Source: an uncultured Parabacteroides sp. (GTDB lineage: Bacteria; Bacteroidota; Bacteroidia; Bacteroidales; Tannerellaceae). Taken from it: a DNA stretch of 40,365 bases. The position numbers were made by a program, and so were the translations under genes. The first letter of the stretch is position 1. Each line of letters starts with the position of its first letter. Positions 1-8,054 of the stretch are shown in pieces. The stretch covers positions 1 to 40,365 of the forward strand of contig CASEMX010000020.1 of NCBI GenBank assembly GCA_949289155.1. The letters run 5' to 3'. The notes beneath the pieces are model-generated. The model did no database searches. It saw only the letters and a program-made list of their open reading frames with translations, and had not been told where the DNA came from.

Positions 1-2
1 AC

Positions 3-215
3 ACCATCAACGCCTACGCCGTCGTGCAGCCCAGCGACGAAATCAATAGCTTCATCGACATCATCAACGGACTCATCGGCTCGATGGCCGCCATCAACGA
101 CGGCAGCAGCGCAAACGAGCCGGAGGACAGCAGCGACGAACCCGCCCATCCCGACGAAGGCGAGAAGCCATCGACCGGCGACGACGACGAGCCGCAAGGC
201 GTGCCGAATCCGTAA
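3..215 (+). CDS. DUF6261-like protein, C-terminal end (cut by window edge)
   Basis: This is an open frame running in from the window edge and ending at TAA 213-215, so only about 70 C-terminal residues are visible. The pattern of a short hydrophobic helix (around INGLIGSMAAI) after a variable loop resembles the C-termini of the two DUF6261-like proteins at 3584-4387 and 14785-15609. That link is pattern-based and weak. The last 40 residues are an Asp/Glu-rich, low-complexity tail ending in GVPNP. A very similar acidic tail ending in AVPNP closes the HU-like protein at 31342-31803. Function is unknown. The GTG at 24 is not a credible start because the frame continues upstream. Confidence 0.45.
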   Translation, partial: TINAYAVVQPSDEINSFIDIINGLIGSMAAINDGSSANEPEDSSDEPAHPDEGEKPSTGDDDEPQGVPNP

Positions 216-461
216 GCAGGAAAGAAGGAGTTGGGAATGGAAAAACGATGCCGAAGGCGAGAGAAAAGGGAAAGGGAGGAAGAATGGGCCTCGGCTGGTG
301 AGCGTAAAGCGAACGAACGGAATGGAACGCCCGGAAGCCCGGCTGTCTGAGCGCAGCGAGTTTCCGAGCTTCCAGTGGAATGAAGAGAGTGAGTAGCGAA
401 GCAGGCGCAGCCTTGACCTTTTGGTTACTTTTGGGTCAAGCCAAAAGTAACGGACACCGAT
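216..461. repeat. Intergenic region with palindromic repeats
   Basis: No gene is visible here. The stretch holds an imperfect stem-loop at about 329-369, where GGAAGCCCGG pairs with CCGAGCTTCC. It also holds a clean hairpin at 424-451, where GTTACTTTTGG pairs with CCAAAAGTAAC across a 6-nt loop. The hairpin lies between two convergent genes and could end transcription from either side. No long T-run follows it, so the terminator role is inferred. Confidence 0.5.
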
Positions 462-1376
462 TTACTCAAACACCGGCATCGGCCGACCTATCCATACCTG
501 CGGCTGCTGCAGACCGAAGATAGCCGCGATGGTCGATGCCACGTCGAACTGCATCATGCTCTCTTCGATGACATGCCCCCGCTTGACATGCTTGCCGCAG
601 ATGATGAAGGGCGTCTCCATCTCCTGCATGGTCCGTCCGCCGTGCCCCTTCTCGATTCCGCCGTGGTCAGCCGAGACGATGATGATGCTCTCATCCCAGA
701 TGCCGGCATCCTTCACGGCTTGGACAATCTGTCCCACATAGCCATCTATCTCCTCCAATTTCTCGTAGTAGAGCGGCGTATCATGCCCCGCCGCATGGCC
801 CACATGGTCCAGCGCATCGAACACGATATTCACCAGCGTAGGCTTCTTCTCTTGGATATATTTCACGGCAAAACGCGCCGTAGCGGTCGAATCGTCGGCT
901 ACCTCCACGACATGCTTGTCATAATTCAATGCCAACGTATCGACCAAGAAGCGGATGCCGCCCCATTCGTAGACCGTGCCTATCTCTGCCTCCGGCGCAG
1001 CTGCCCGCAGCTCGGAAAAGATAGTCGGGAATATCCCGTTCTTATTAACTACCCGCGAAGGCAGGTCGGGAACCTGCGAACCCCACTCGCAATAGCCGTG
1101 CAATTCCGGTCCGGCGCCCATATACATCGAAGCCCAGTTCACGGCACTCGACGAAGGCAGCACCGACCGCTTCTTCAACGTATATGCCCCGCTGTCCATC
1201 AGGCAACGGATATTCGGGACCTTCGCCTTGTCCATGCTATATGCGCCCCAACCGTCGATGCCGATAAGAACCACATGCTTCGCTTTCCACTCGCTCTTGG
1301 GCTCTTCCGTGGGCTGCGCCGTACAGCCCGCCAAGAGCAGACTCATCCATACAAATAAAAATAACGGTTTCATCAT
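462..1376 (-). CDS. Alkaline-phosphatase-superfamily phosphodiesterase, lipoprotein
   Basis: Predicted secreted type I phosphodiesterase/nucleotide pyrophosphatase-like enzyme that would hydrolyse phosphoesters with two bound metals. A signal sequence ends in the lipobox LLAGC (Cys about 18). Metal-site motifs are visible in order: IGIDGWG (Asp about 41), the nucleophile region SSSAVNW (a Ser where many relatives have Thr, about 77), ALDHVGH (Asp 190, His 194), SADHGG (Asp 237, His 238) and GHGG (His 245). The length of about 304 residues is compact for the superfamily. The start is set at the tandem ATGs 1376/1373, in front of the signal peptide, rather than the in-frame ATG at 1397. It lies 25 bp behind the GH43 lipoprotein gene and is probably co-transcribed with it. 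The substrate cannot be read from sequence. Confidence 0.85.
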   Translation of the reverse strand: MMKPLFLFVWMSLLLAGCTAQPTEEPKSEWKAKHVVLIGIDGWGAYSMDKAKVPNIRCLMDSGAYTLKKRSVLPSSSAVNWASMYMGAGPELHGYCEWGSQVPDLPSRVVNKNGIFPTIFSELRAAAPEAEIGTVYEWGGIRFLVDTLALNYDKHVVEVADDSTATARFAVKYIQEKKPTLVNIVFDALDHVGHAAGHDTPLYYEKLEEIDGYVGQIVQAVKDAGIWDESIIIVSADHGGIEKGHGGRTMQEMETPFIICGKHVKRGHVIEESMMQFDVASTIAAIFGLQQPQVWIGRPMPVFE

Positions 1377-1401
1377 GATTCGTGATTGATTATACATTAT
1401 C

Positions 1402-2544
1402 TTACTCTACCGTCTGCGGCGTCGTGGTCGGTCCCTCTACATACAGGTGGCCGTTCGCATCGACGCCCATCTTATCGATGAATACCACCCGCTCGTCGCC
1501 GGTCTTCGCTGTCCGTCCGTGATAGACGCAATACATCTGCTTGCCATCCTTCGACCACGTGACGCTGTTATGCCCCGTTCCGGTGACGATGCCCCCCTTC
1601 TCGACATTCTTCTCCAGCACCGGATTATCCGATGACTTCTCGAACGGGCCCAACGGACTCTTGGAGGTAGCATAGCCTACGGCATAATACTGCCCACCGA
1701 AGAAATTGGCCGAGTACATCAGGTAATAGGTATCCCCCTTCTTGAAAGCATAAGGTCCCTCCGACCAGCGGCGGTTCACCTCGCCCGACGTCACCGAGCG
1801 GCTCTCCCACTCTGCCTGCTTGTCATCCAGCTTTACCGGCGGACGGAGAATCAATACCGGCTCACCGATGACGCCGCTCAGGTCCGGCTTCACCTCGATG
1901 CCATATATCCAGCTCTCCTCAATCTCCTTGAACTTGCCCGCCTTCCGCGCCTCGTCCGCAATCTCGCTCTCTACGGGATGCTTATAACAGCAGCGGGAGA
2001 AATACATATAGGTACGCCCGTCGGCATCGGTCAGCAGATTGCCGTCAATCACCGGATAGCCCGGGTCGAACAGCGGTTTGTCCGACAGCTCCTTGAAGGG
2101 ACCGGTAGGATGGTCAGCCACCGCCACACCGATACGGAAGTTCTCCAGTTCGTTGGTCGGGTTCACCTTCCAGTCCGCACTGTACAGCATATAATACTTG
2201 CCATCCCGCTCATAGACCTCCGGCGCCCAGAAGTTCGCCACGCCCCACGAGCCGGGAATATTCCCTTGGAATACCTGCCCCTCAGCTTTCCAGTGCACCA
2301 AGTCGGGCGACGAATAGACACAGAAGCCATCCTTGGCTCCTCCGCCGGTTCCATACATATAATAGATACTATCCGACGCCAGCAGAATATAAGGGTCACC
2401 GAACTGTACCGGCAGCGGGTTCGTATAGGTCAGCGCCTCCTTCTCAGCCGGAGCGCTCTTCTTTTCCGACGTACCTACGCAGGAAAAGGATGCAAGGCTC
2501 GCACATGCCAAGCCCAGCAGAATCGTTCTCTTTGTGTAATTCAT
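1402..2544 (-). CDS. Glycoside hydrolase family 43 lipoprotein
   Basis: Five-bladed beta-propeller glycosidase of family GH43, whose members act mostly on arabinose- or xylose-containing glycans. The start at 2544 gives a signal peptide with a lipobox ending at Cys 22, so the enzyme is likely anchored on the envelope. The three family acid residues are in place: catalytic base Asp 50 in FGDPY, pKa-modulating Asp 167 in VIDGNLL, and acid Glu 262 in SEGPYAF. The 380-residue length fits a single catalytic domain. A TAnnTTTG box on the minus strand at 2564-2571 leaves a short leader, which favours 2544 over the in-frame ATG at 2553. The phosphodiesterase lipoprotein gene follows in the same operon. 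No SusC/SusD pair is adjacent, so this is not a complete polysaccharide utilisation locus. Confidence 0.9.
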   Translation of the reverse strand: MNYTKRTILLGLACASLASFSCVGTSEKKSAPAEKEALTYTNPLPVQFGDPYILLASDSIYYMYGTGGGAKDGFCVYSSPDLVHWKAEGQVFQGNIPGSWGVANFWAPEVYERDGKYYMLYSADWKVNPTNELENFRIGVAVADHPTGPFKELSDKPLFDPGYPVIDGNLLTDADGRTYMYFSRCCYKHPVESEIADEARKAGKFKEIEESWIYGIEVKPDLSGVIGEPVLILRPPVKLDDKQAEWESRSVTSGEVNRRWSEGPYAFKKGDTYYLMYSANFFGGQYYAVGYATSKSPLGPFEKSSDNPVLEKNVEKGGIVTGTGHNSVTWSKDGKQMYCVYHGRTAKTGDERVVFIDKMGVDANGHLYVEGPTTTPQTVE

Positions 2545-2563
2545 TGCTATCATAATTTGCGGG

Positions 2564-2571
2564 CAAAGTTA
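2564..2571 (-). promoter_or_regulatory. Bacteroidetes -7 box (TAACTTTG) for the GH43 operon
   Basis: The minus-strand TAnnTTTG match lies about 20 bp before the chosen GH43 start. No convincing TTTG -33 element is seen. Confidence 0.6.
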
Positions 2572-2689
2572 ACCATTCTGCCCTTACTGCAAGAAGAATG
2601 CGGGGAAATAATAATCCTCCCCCTCTCACATCCGTAATATTGTTACAAATATCGGTAATCTGTCTATCTCCGTTCGGTGGCGCAGCATC

Positions 2690-2697
2690 TATCTTTG
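2690..2697 (+). promoter_or_regulatory. -7 box (TATCTTTG) for the cupin gene
   Basis: TAnnTTTG match 38 bp before the ATG at 2736. The -33 region is not canonical. Confidence 0.55.
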
Positions 2698-2735
2698 TAA
2701 GCAGAAACAATAATAATGATTAAACAGTTAGGCTT

Positions 2736-3557
2736 ATGAAGAAGTTATTCGGTTTATTAGTGGTTTCAACATTGATTAATATACAAGGAACTATGGCACA
2801 AGAGAAGATTACACAGACTGCCGGCCACGTGCAGTTAGGAGAGTTTGCTCCCAAGTTTGCGGAGCTGAATGATGACGTATTGTTCGGTGAAGTTTGGAAT
2901 CGTCCGGGACTCAGTCCGCACGACCGCAGCATGATTACCGTCGCTACGCTTATCGGCAAGGGCATCATCGATTCCTCATTGACCCACCATCTGCAGTTCG
3001 CCAAACAGAACGGCGTAACCCGTACGGAGATTTCGGAAATATTGACCCACATCGCTTTTTATGCAGGATGGCCCAATGCTTGGGGTGCGTTCCGCTTGGC
3101 AAAGGACGTTTGGGCGGATGATACGGACAGCGCAGAGGGAAAGGCGGCGTTCCAGCGGGAGATGATTTTCCCCATCGGCGAACCGAATACCGCCTACGCC
3201 AAGTACTTTATCGGCAACAGCTATCTGGCTCCGATTTCCAAAGAGCAGATTCCCTTCAACAACGTAACGTTCGAACCGGGCTGCCGGAATAACTGGCACA
3301 TCCATCATGCCTCGAAGGGCGGCGGACAGATGCTGGTCTGCGTGGCTGGAAAGGGATGGTATCAGGAGGAGGGCAAGCCTGCGGTACGGATGTTGCCGGG
3401 CGATGTCATCCATATCCCTGCCAACGTGAAGCATTGGCACGGCGCGGCTGCCGACAGTTGGTTTGCGCACCTTGCCTTCGAGATTCCGGGCGAGGATACA
3501 TCCAACGAATGGCTCGAGCCGGTGACGGACGAGGAATATGCCAAGTTAGGAAAGTAA
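2736..3557 (+). CDS. Exported carboxymuconolactone decarboxylase-like/cupin fusion protein
   Basis: The 273-residue protein starts with a signal peptide (cleavage near MAQ, residues 20-22). It continues with a carboxymuconolactone-decarboxylase/AhpD-like helical domain at about 35-125 (DRSMITVATLIGKG, HHLQFAKQNGVT, TEISEILTHIAFYAGWPNA). It ends with a cupin barrel at about 175-255 whose metal-site histidines are visible (WHIHH at 187-191, KHWHG at 232-236). The CxxC pair of true AhpD peroxidases is absent, so peroxidase activity is unlikely. Fusions of these two domains are widespread but their substrate is usually unknown. It stands alone, divergent from the GH43 operon, with its own -7 box at 2690. 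Confidence 0.85.
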   Translation: MKKLFGLLVVSTLINIQGTMAQEKITQTAGHVQLGEFAPKFAELNDDVLFGEVWNRPGLSPHDRSMITVATLIGKGIIDSSLTHHLQFAKQNGVTRTEISEILTHIAFYAGWPNAWGAFRLAKDVWADDTDSAEGKAAFQREMIFPIGEPNTAYAKYFIGNSYLAPISKEQIPFNNVTFEPGCRNNWHIHHASKGGGQMLVCVAGKGWYQEEGKPAVRMLPGDVIHIPANVKHWHGAAADSWFAHLAFEIPGEDTSNEWLEPVTDEEYAKLGK

Positions 3558-3583
3558 CACTATGCGAGTGGCAAGGAGATGAT

Positions 3584-4387
3584 TCATTTCGGCTCATCTC
3601 CTTCCCCCTCCTCTTCCTGCCGCTCGCGATGCGCCTGCTTCTGCGCCTTGCTCTGCCGCCACGAAGTGCGGTAGTTCACGATGATGGCATTTAGTTTCCG
3701 GATAAGTTCCTCGATGGCAGTTGCCTGTGCCTCTGCGCCCGGCGTGGCTGACGCAATCACCCCTGAGGCATGAATCAACTCCTGAATCTCCGCCCATAGC
3801 GCCTCCGCTTGGCGCCGCATTTCGTGCGCCTTCATCTGTTGGCGTCGTGCATAACGGTCGCGTATGCGCTGCTCCTTGATTGTGCGGAAGCGTTCGTTTG
3901 CCTCAGCCAAATCGTCCAGTATCGGACGGATACCCAGCTTTTCAATCGGCGGCTGCAATTCCTCCGCCTCGCACGCCAACAATAGGCTGCCGATGAGCAA
4001 CGTTTCGGAATTGTCCGTTTCGTAACGAATCTTCTTGAAATTGCGCAACGCAATCTCCACCCGCCGTGCCGCCTCGCGCACCTCCTTATTGGCCGACGTC
4101 AGACTGTTCGCGATGAAATAAAACAGCAGCGACAAAATGCGGTCGCGTTCCGATTCCTCCGTGTCCGACTTCTGCGTATTCGGGTCCGTCAGCGGCGACC
4201 GGTTCCGCTCCTCCATCAGCCTGACCACCGTTTCATACGCCGCCAGCTTCTCGTCCGGCACATGCGCCAGCTCCGCCAGCGAGCCCTGCTCGGCCAACAT
4301 CCCCTGCAGCGCCGCATGATAGGCCGCAAACATATCCAAATTATACCTGCTGCTGAAGCTCCCTTCAAATTTCAGAAACAATCCCAT
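3584..4387 (-). CDS. DUF6261-like helical protein, copy 1
   Basis: The 267-residue protein is almost all alpha-helical and charged, with no signal peptide. It closely parallels the protein at 14785-15609 over its whole length: start MGLFLKFEGSFSS against MSLFIEFEGSYSS, then ESERDR, FKKIRYE, a middle Leu-rich helix, and a final WRQSxxQKQAxR stretch before an acidic tail. I place it in the DUF6261-like group of Bacteroidales proteins by pattern. Function is unknown. The minus-strand promoter box at 4440-4447 abuts a nine-unit palindrome array that lies upstream. The array and the paralogue with an equivalent arrangement make a regulatory or array-binding role worth testing, but nothing in the protein identifies a DNA-binding fold. 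Confidence 0.75.
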   Translation of the reverse strand: MGLFLKFEGSFSSRYNLDMFAAYHAALQGMLAEQGSLAELAHVPDEKLAAYETVVRLMEERNRSPLTDPNTQKSDTEESERDRILSLLFYFIANSLTSANKEVREAARRVEIALRNFKKIRYETDNSETLLIGSLLLACEAEELQPPIEKLGIRPILDDLAEANERFRTIKEQRIRDRYARRQQMKAHEMRRQAEALWAEIQELIHASGVIASATPGAEAQATAIEELIRKLNAIIVNYRTSWRQSKAQKQAHRERQEEEGEGDEPK

Positions 4388-4439
4388 CGTTCTTTCCCTT
4401 TCATTTTAAAATTACACATCGTTTGTAACCCCTCAAACG

Positions 4440-4447
4440 CAAAGGTA
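4440..4447 (-). promoter_or_regulatory. -7 box (TACCTTTG) of the DUF6261-like gene, copy 1
   Basis: Minus-strand TAnnTTTG match 53 bp before the ATG. The -33 region would fall inside the first 15-bp palindrome of the array (4464-4478), so a protein on that palindrome would overlap the polymerase site. Confidence 0.6.
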
Positions 4448-4463
4448 CGGAAAAAATTCTATC

Positions 4464-4806
4464 GATATACAGTATATCAGCTATTATTTTCATTTTTTTC
4501 TTTCGATATACAGTATATCGATAGTTATTTCAGATTTTAACTTTAGATATACAGTATATCACTTATCACTTTCAATTTTTTCTTTCGATATATAGTATAT
4601 CAATAGTCATTTTCAATTTCAACTTTAAATATACAGTATATACATAGTCTTTTCTAATAATAATAACCAATATACAGTATATATGAAGTCTTTTCTAATA
4701 ATAATAACTGATATACTGTATATCCATAGTCTTTTTTGATAATAATAACCGATATACTGTATATCTATAGTCTTATCTAATAATGATAATAGATATACTG
4801 TATATA
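4464..4806. repeat. Array 1: nine 15-bp palindromes at exactly 41-bp period
   Basis: Cores start at 4464, 4505, 4546, 4587, 4628, 4669, 4710, 4751 and 4792, every step exactly 41 bp. The core is GATATACAGTATATC, with 7-bp arms around one centre base. The last three have T instead of A at the centre, and a few have an outer-base change. The 26-bp spacers are AT-rich and fall into two families: a TTTTCATTTTT-like type on the left and a CTAATAATAATAACC-like type on the right. No gene lies in 4388-4986. Confidence 0.95.
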
Positions 4807-4938
4807 CATAGAATTTCCCCAAAGTGATGCCGTTTGAGGGGGTACAAATGGTGAAAACGGGCGGCGTGACAGGTTCCGGCGAGCTGCAGAGCAATACTTT
4901 TTGAGCCGTTGGGCAAACCGACATGCCGCAAGATGCGT

Positions 4939-4946
4939 TATCTTTG
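4939..4946 (+). promoter_or_regulatory. -7 box (TATCTTTG) of the FMN reductase gene
   Basis: TAnnTTTG match 40 bp before the ATG at 4987, just outside the right inverted repeat of array 1. Confidence 0.55.
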
Positions 4947-4986
4947 CGAGACAGAACGAAAAACAACATACAAAAGCAGTCAGAAC

Positions 4987-5526
4987 ATGAAAAAGGTATT
5001 AATCATCACGACCAGTTTGCGTCACGGCAGCAATTCGGACGCGCTGGCAGAAGCCTTTGCCAAAGGTGCGGCGGAGGCTGGGAATCAGGTCGAAACAATC
5101 ACCCTGAAGGACAAAGACATCCGCTTCTGCAAGGGTTGCCTCGCGTGCCAGACGACGGGGAAATGCGCCATCAAGGACGATATGCCGGCGATTGTCGAAA
5201 AGATGCACGATGCGGAGGTCATTGCCTTTGCGACGCCGATTTATTACTATGAGATGAGCGGGCAAATGAAAACCCTGCTGGACCGTTCGAATCCGCTCTA
5301 CGCGAGCGACTATCATTTCCGCGATATTTACCTGCTGACCACTGCGGCAGAGGATGAAACGACGACGCCGGAGCGTGCGCAGATTGGGTTGAGCGGCTGG
5401 ATAGATTGCTACGAACATGCGCACCTGTCGGGCACGGTCTTTGCCGGAGGCGTGAACGATGCGAACGAGATGGCAGGCCACAAATCGCTGGCGGATGCCT
5501 ATGAGATGGGGAAACGGATTGGGTGA
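4987..5526 (+). CDS. NAD(P)H-dependent FMN oxidoreductase (flavodoxin-like fold)
   Basis: The 179-residue cytosolic flavoprotein has a Rossmann-like start (KKVLIITTSLRHGSNSDALA) whose Gly-Ser-Asn-Ser loop binds the FMN phosphate. A cysteine cluster follows (CKGCLACQTTGKC), then the isoalloxazine-side motif TPIYYYEMSGQMKTLLDR, all typical of this reductase family. The ATG at 4987 is chosen because the TATCTTTG -7 box at 4939-4946 lies between the upstream in-frame start and this one. Physiological electron acceptor unknown. It faces away from the DUF6261-like gene, with the palindrome array between them, and converges on the dipeptidase operon. Confidence 0.88.
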   Translation: MKKVLIITTSLRHGSNSDALAEAFAKGAAEAGNQVETITLKDKDIRFCKGCLACQTTGKCAIKDDMPAIVEKMHDAEVIAFATPIYYYEMSGQMKTLLDRSNPLYASDYHFRDIYLLTTAAEDETTTPERAQIGLSGWIDCYEHAHLSGTVFAGGVNDANEMAGHKSLADAYEMGKRIG

Positions 5527-5539
5527 CGAAAAAGATTAA

Positions 5540-5639
5540 GGGACGCAGATGACGCAGATTGAACAGACTGGCGCAGACCTATTTTTAATTAAAACAAAAA
5601 GTCTGCGTTCGTCTGCCTACTCTGCGTCGTCTGCGTCCC
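5540..5639. terminator. Large inverted repeat between convergent genes
   Basis: The outer arms 5540-5558 and 5621-5639 match at 18 of 19 positions (GACGCAGA units). Inner arms at 5571-5578 and 5601-5608 also pair. The repeat sits exactly between two convergent genes and would form a stem on either transcript, so a bidirectional terminator is likely. A repeat of related wording lies at 19363-19457. Confidence 0.65.
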
Positions 5640-5676
5640 TTTTCTATCTGCTGAAACGGACGGCAACCGGAACCCG

Positions 5677-7035
5677 TCAGCCCCTGAACTCGCGGTAAAA
5701 CTCAGCGACCGCCTCTATGCCTTGGTAGAAATAATCGAGCCGGCAACTCTCGTTCGGCGAATGAATCGCATTCTGCTCCAACCCGAAGCCCATCAGCACC
5801 GTCTTTATGCCTAACACCTGCTCGAAAGTCGAAATGATAGGGATGCTTCCGCCACGGCGCACCGCCAGCGGCCGTTTGCCGAACGCAATGCCCACCGCCT
5901 TTTCCGCCGCTCTGTAAGCCGGCAGGTCAATCGGGCAGACATAGCCCTCGCCCCCATGTTTGGGCGTGACTTTCACCGTCACATACTCCGGCGCCACGCT
6001 CCGGATATACTCTTCGAACAAGCGGGAGATAACCGAATGGTTCTGATGCGGGACCAAGCGGCACGAAACCTTGGCATACGCCTTCGAAGGCAGGACGGTC
6101 TTGCTCCCTTCGCCCGTGTATCCGCCCCAAATGCCGCAAACATCGAACGACGGACGGCAGCTGTTGCGCTCCAGCGTCGAATAGCCCTCCTCGCCGAACA
6201 GCGCACGGACGCCGATGGCCTGTTTGTATCGCTCCTCGTCGAAAGGAATCTGCGCAATCATCGACCGCTCTTCCGCCGACAACTCTTCCACGTCGTCATA
6301 GAAATGCGGAATCGTAATCCGCCCCGAAGCATCGGTGATGTCCGCAATCATCCGGCAGAGCACATTGATAGGATTCGCCACCGCTCCGCCGAAATGTCCC
6401 GAATGCAGGTCGCGGTTCGGACCCGTCACTTCGATTTCCCAATACGCCAAGCCACGCAGCCCGGTCGTCAACGACGGAGTCTCGGCGCTCACCATGCTGG
6501 TGTCGGACACCAATATCACATCCGCCTTCAGGAGCTCCTTATGGGCAGTGCAAAACGCCTCCAAACTGGGCGAACCAATCTCTTCCTCACCCTCGAAAAT
6601 GAATTTCACGTTGCAGCGTAACACACCCTCACGCAACGCCGTTTCAAATCCCTTCACCTGAATCATGCCCTGCCCCTTGTCATCGTCAGCGCCCCGCGCG
6701 TAAATCTTGCCGTCGCGTATCTCCGGCTCAAACGGCAGGCTTTTCCACAAATCCAACGGCTCGGCAGGCATCACGTCGTAATGCGCATAGACCAGCACCG
6801 TCGGCAGGTCGTCCGCCACCCGTTTCTCGGCATACACAATCGGATTCCCCTCGGTCGGCATCACCTCAGCCCTGTCCGCACCCGACGAAAGCAAAAGCTC
6901 CGCCCAGCGAGCGGCACACTTCTCCATATCCGGCTTATGCTCCGGCTTTGCACTGATAGAGGGAATGCGAATTAAGGAAAACAACTCCTCCAGAAAGCGT
7001 TCCTTGTTTGCTTCTATATAACCTTTTATTGCCAT
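5677..7035 (-). CDS. M20-family dipeptidase
   Basis: Cytosolic di-zinc peptidase of the M20/M25/M40 family, 452 residues, the usual length for its dipeptidase branch. Metal and catalytic motifs are visible in order: AHYDVMPAEP (His 85, Asp 87), GADDDKGQ (bridging Asp about 118), EGEEEIGS (Glu 150/151) and a C-terminal NAIHSPNES (His). The dimerisation lid domain lies at about 200-310 (RDLHSGHFGG). Its ATG overlaps the TAA of the upstream flavoprotein gene by one base (TAATG), so the two are translationally coupled. The likely role is breakdown of small peptides; exact specificity cannot be read. Confidence 0.92.
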   Translation of the reverse strand: MAIKGYIEANKERFLEELFSLIRIPSISAKPEHKPDMEKCAARWAELLLSSGADRAEVMPTEGNPIVYAEKRVADDLPTVLVYAHYDVMPAEPLDLWKSLPFEPEIRDGKIYARGADDDKGQGMIQVKGFETALREGVLRCNVKFIFEGEEEIGSPSLEAFCTAHKELLKADVILVSDTSMVSAETPSLTTGLRGLAYWEIEVTGPNRDLHSGHFGGAVANPINVLCRMIADITDASGRITIPHFYDDVEELSAEERSMIAQIPFDEERYKQAIGVRALFGEEGYSTLERNSCRPSFDVCGIWGGYTGEGSKTVLPSKAYAKVSCRLVPHQNHSVISRLFEEYIRSVAPEYVTVKVTPKHGGEGYVCPIDLPAYRAAEKAVGIAFGKRPLAVRRGGSIPIISTFEQVLGIKTVLMGFGLEQNAIHSPNESCRLDYFYQGIEAVAEFYREFRG

Positions 7036-7979
7036 TACTGTAATTGTGCTAATCGTTTAACTCCATCCTGAAAATCTGCCATCAATTCATGCATCACCTC
7101 CTCGACCGACTGCTCCTGACGGAAAAGCGAGGCAATCTGCCCGATTTCCAATTCGCCCTCAGCCAAATCGCCTTCGAAGATGCCCCTCTTCGCCCGGCCT
7201 TTGCCTAAAAGTTCACGCAGTTCCTCCGTAGAAGCCCCGCGGGACTCCGCCTCTTCCACTTGAGCCGCAAACTCGCCCTTCACCAAACGGGTCGGAGAGA
7301 CCTTTTTCAATAATAATTTCGTATCCCCTTCATTCAACGAAAGACAAAGCTGTTTGAACGCCTCGTGCGCCGAGCTCTCCACCGTCAACGCAAATCGGGT
7401 CCCCATCTGAACCCCTTCCGCACCCAATGCAAAGGCAGCCAACATGCCCGCACCGGTTCCGATTCCCCCGGCAGCCATCAATGGCAGCGAAGTCGCCCGA
7501 CGGACATGCGGGATAAGGCACATCGTCGTCGTCTCCTCCCGGCCGTTATGTCCGCCCGCTTCAAATCCTTCCGCCACGATAGCATCGACCCCTGCCTCTT
7601 CACACTTCCGGGCAAACTTCGAGCTGCTCACCACGTGGACCACCGTCATGCCCTGTTCCTTCAGCCATTGGGTCCATGTCTTCGGATTCCCTGCCGAAGT
7701 AAAGACAATCTTCACCCCTTCTTCGGCCAGGATTTGCATCACCTTCTCTATCTCCGGATACATCAGCGGAACATTCACCCCGAAAGGCTTGTCCGTAGCT
7801 GCTTTGCATTTCCGGATATGTTCCCGCAAGACTTCCGGATGCATCGAACCGGCGCCCAGCAAACCTAATCCCCCGGCATTGCTCACCGCAGAGGCAAGCC
7901 GCCAGCCGCTACACCAAACCATCCCGCCCTGAACTATCGGATATTGAATACCGAACAATTTACAAATTCTGTTTTCCAT
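7035..7979 (-). CDS. FabK/nitronate monooxygenase-type flavoprotein
   Basis: The 314-residue TIM-barrel FMN enzyme starts with IQYPIVQGGM. It has the conserved AGGHNG loop with its catalytic or substrate-binding His, and the FMN-phosphate motif AAGGIGTGAGMLAAFALGAEGVQMGTRF. These features fit both enoyl-ACP reductase II (FabK) and nitronate monooxygenase, and sequence reading alone does not separate them. It heads an operon with the M20 dipeptidase. The minus-strand -7 box TATCTTTG at 8008-8015 lies 29 bp upstream. Confidence 0.85.
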   Translation of the reverse strand: MENRICKLFGIQYPIVQGGMVWCSGWRLASAVSNAGGLGLLGAGSMHPEVLREHIRKCKAATDKPFGVNVPLMYPEIEKVMQILAEEGVKIVFTSAGNPKTWTQWLKEQGMTVVHVVSSSKFARKCEEAGVDAIVAEGFEAGGHNGREETTTMCLIPHVRRATSLPLMAAGGIGTGAGMLAAFALGAEGVQMGTRFALTVESSAHEAFKQLCLSLNEGDTKLLLKKVSPTRLVKGEFAAQVEEAESRGASTEELRELLGKGRAKRGIFEGDLAEGELEIGQIASLFRQEQSVEEVMHELMADFQDGVKRLAQLQ

Positions 7980-8007
7980 TATCGTTCACTATTTATATTT
8001 CACTTAG

Positions 8008-8015
8008 CAAAGATA
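8008..8015 (-). promoter_or_regulatory. -7 box (TATCTTTG) of the flavoprotein-dipeptidase operon
   Basis: Minus-strand TAnnTTTG match between the end of the TonB receptor gene and the flavoprotein start. Confidence 0.6.
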
Positions 8016-8054
8016 GGGATATTTTCGGCATCCGAGAGGGGTTGGCATATATTC

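Larger units (their letters stand above)
4417..4853. repeat. 23-bp inverted repeats flanking array 1
   Basis: The segment 4417-4439 and the segment 4831-4853 are inverted copies with 20 of 23 positions matching (core CGTTTGAGGGG then TACAAA). They bracket the palindrome array and the promoter of the DUF6261-like gene. The left copy lies in the region just downstream of the -7 box. Confidence 0.7.

Noticed and set aside
573-1358. Plus-strand open frame of 261 codons
   Set aside because: It lies opposite the phosphodiesterase lipoprotein gene, which has clear family motifs; the plus frame has none.
2736-3557. AhpD-type peroxidase
   Set aside because: The decarboxylase-like domain lacks the CxxC pair needed for peroxidase activity.
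4464-4806. CRISPR array
   Set aside because: Repeats are 15-bp palindromes and the spacers resemble one another; no cas genes are nearby. The same applies to 15648-16112.
4625-4969. Minus-strand open frame of 114 codons over array 1
   Set aside because: Composition is that of AT-rich repeats (YTVY/IQYI-like words); it runs through intergenic repeats and the FMN reductase promoter.
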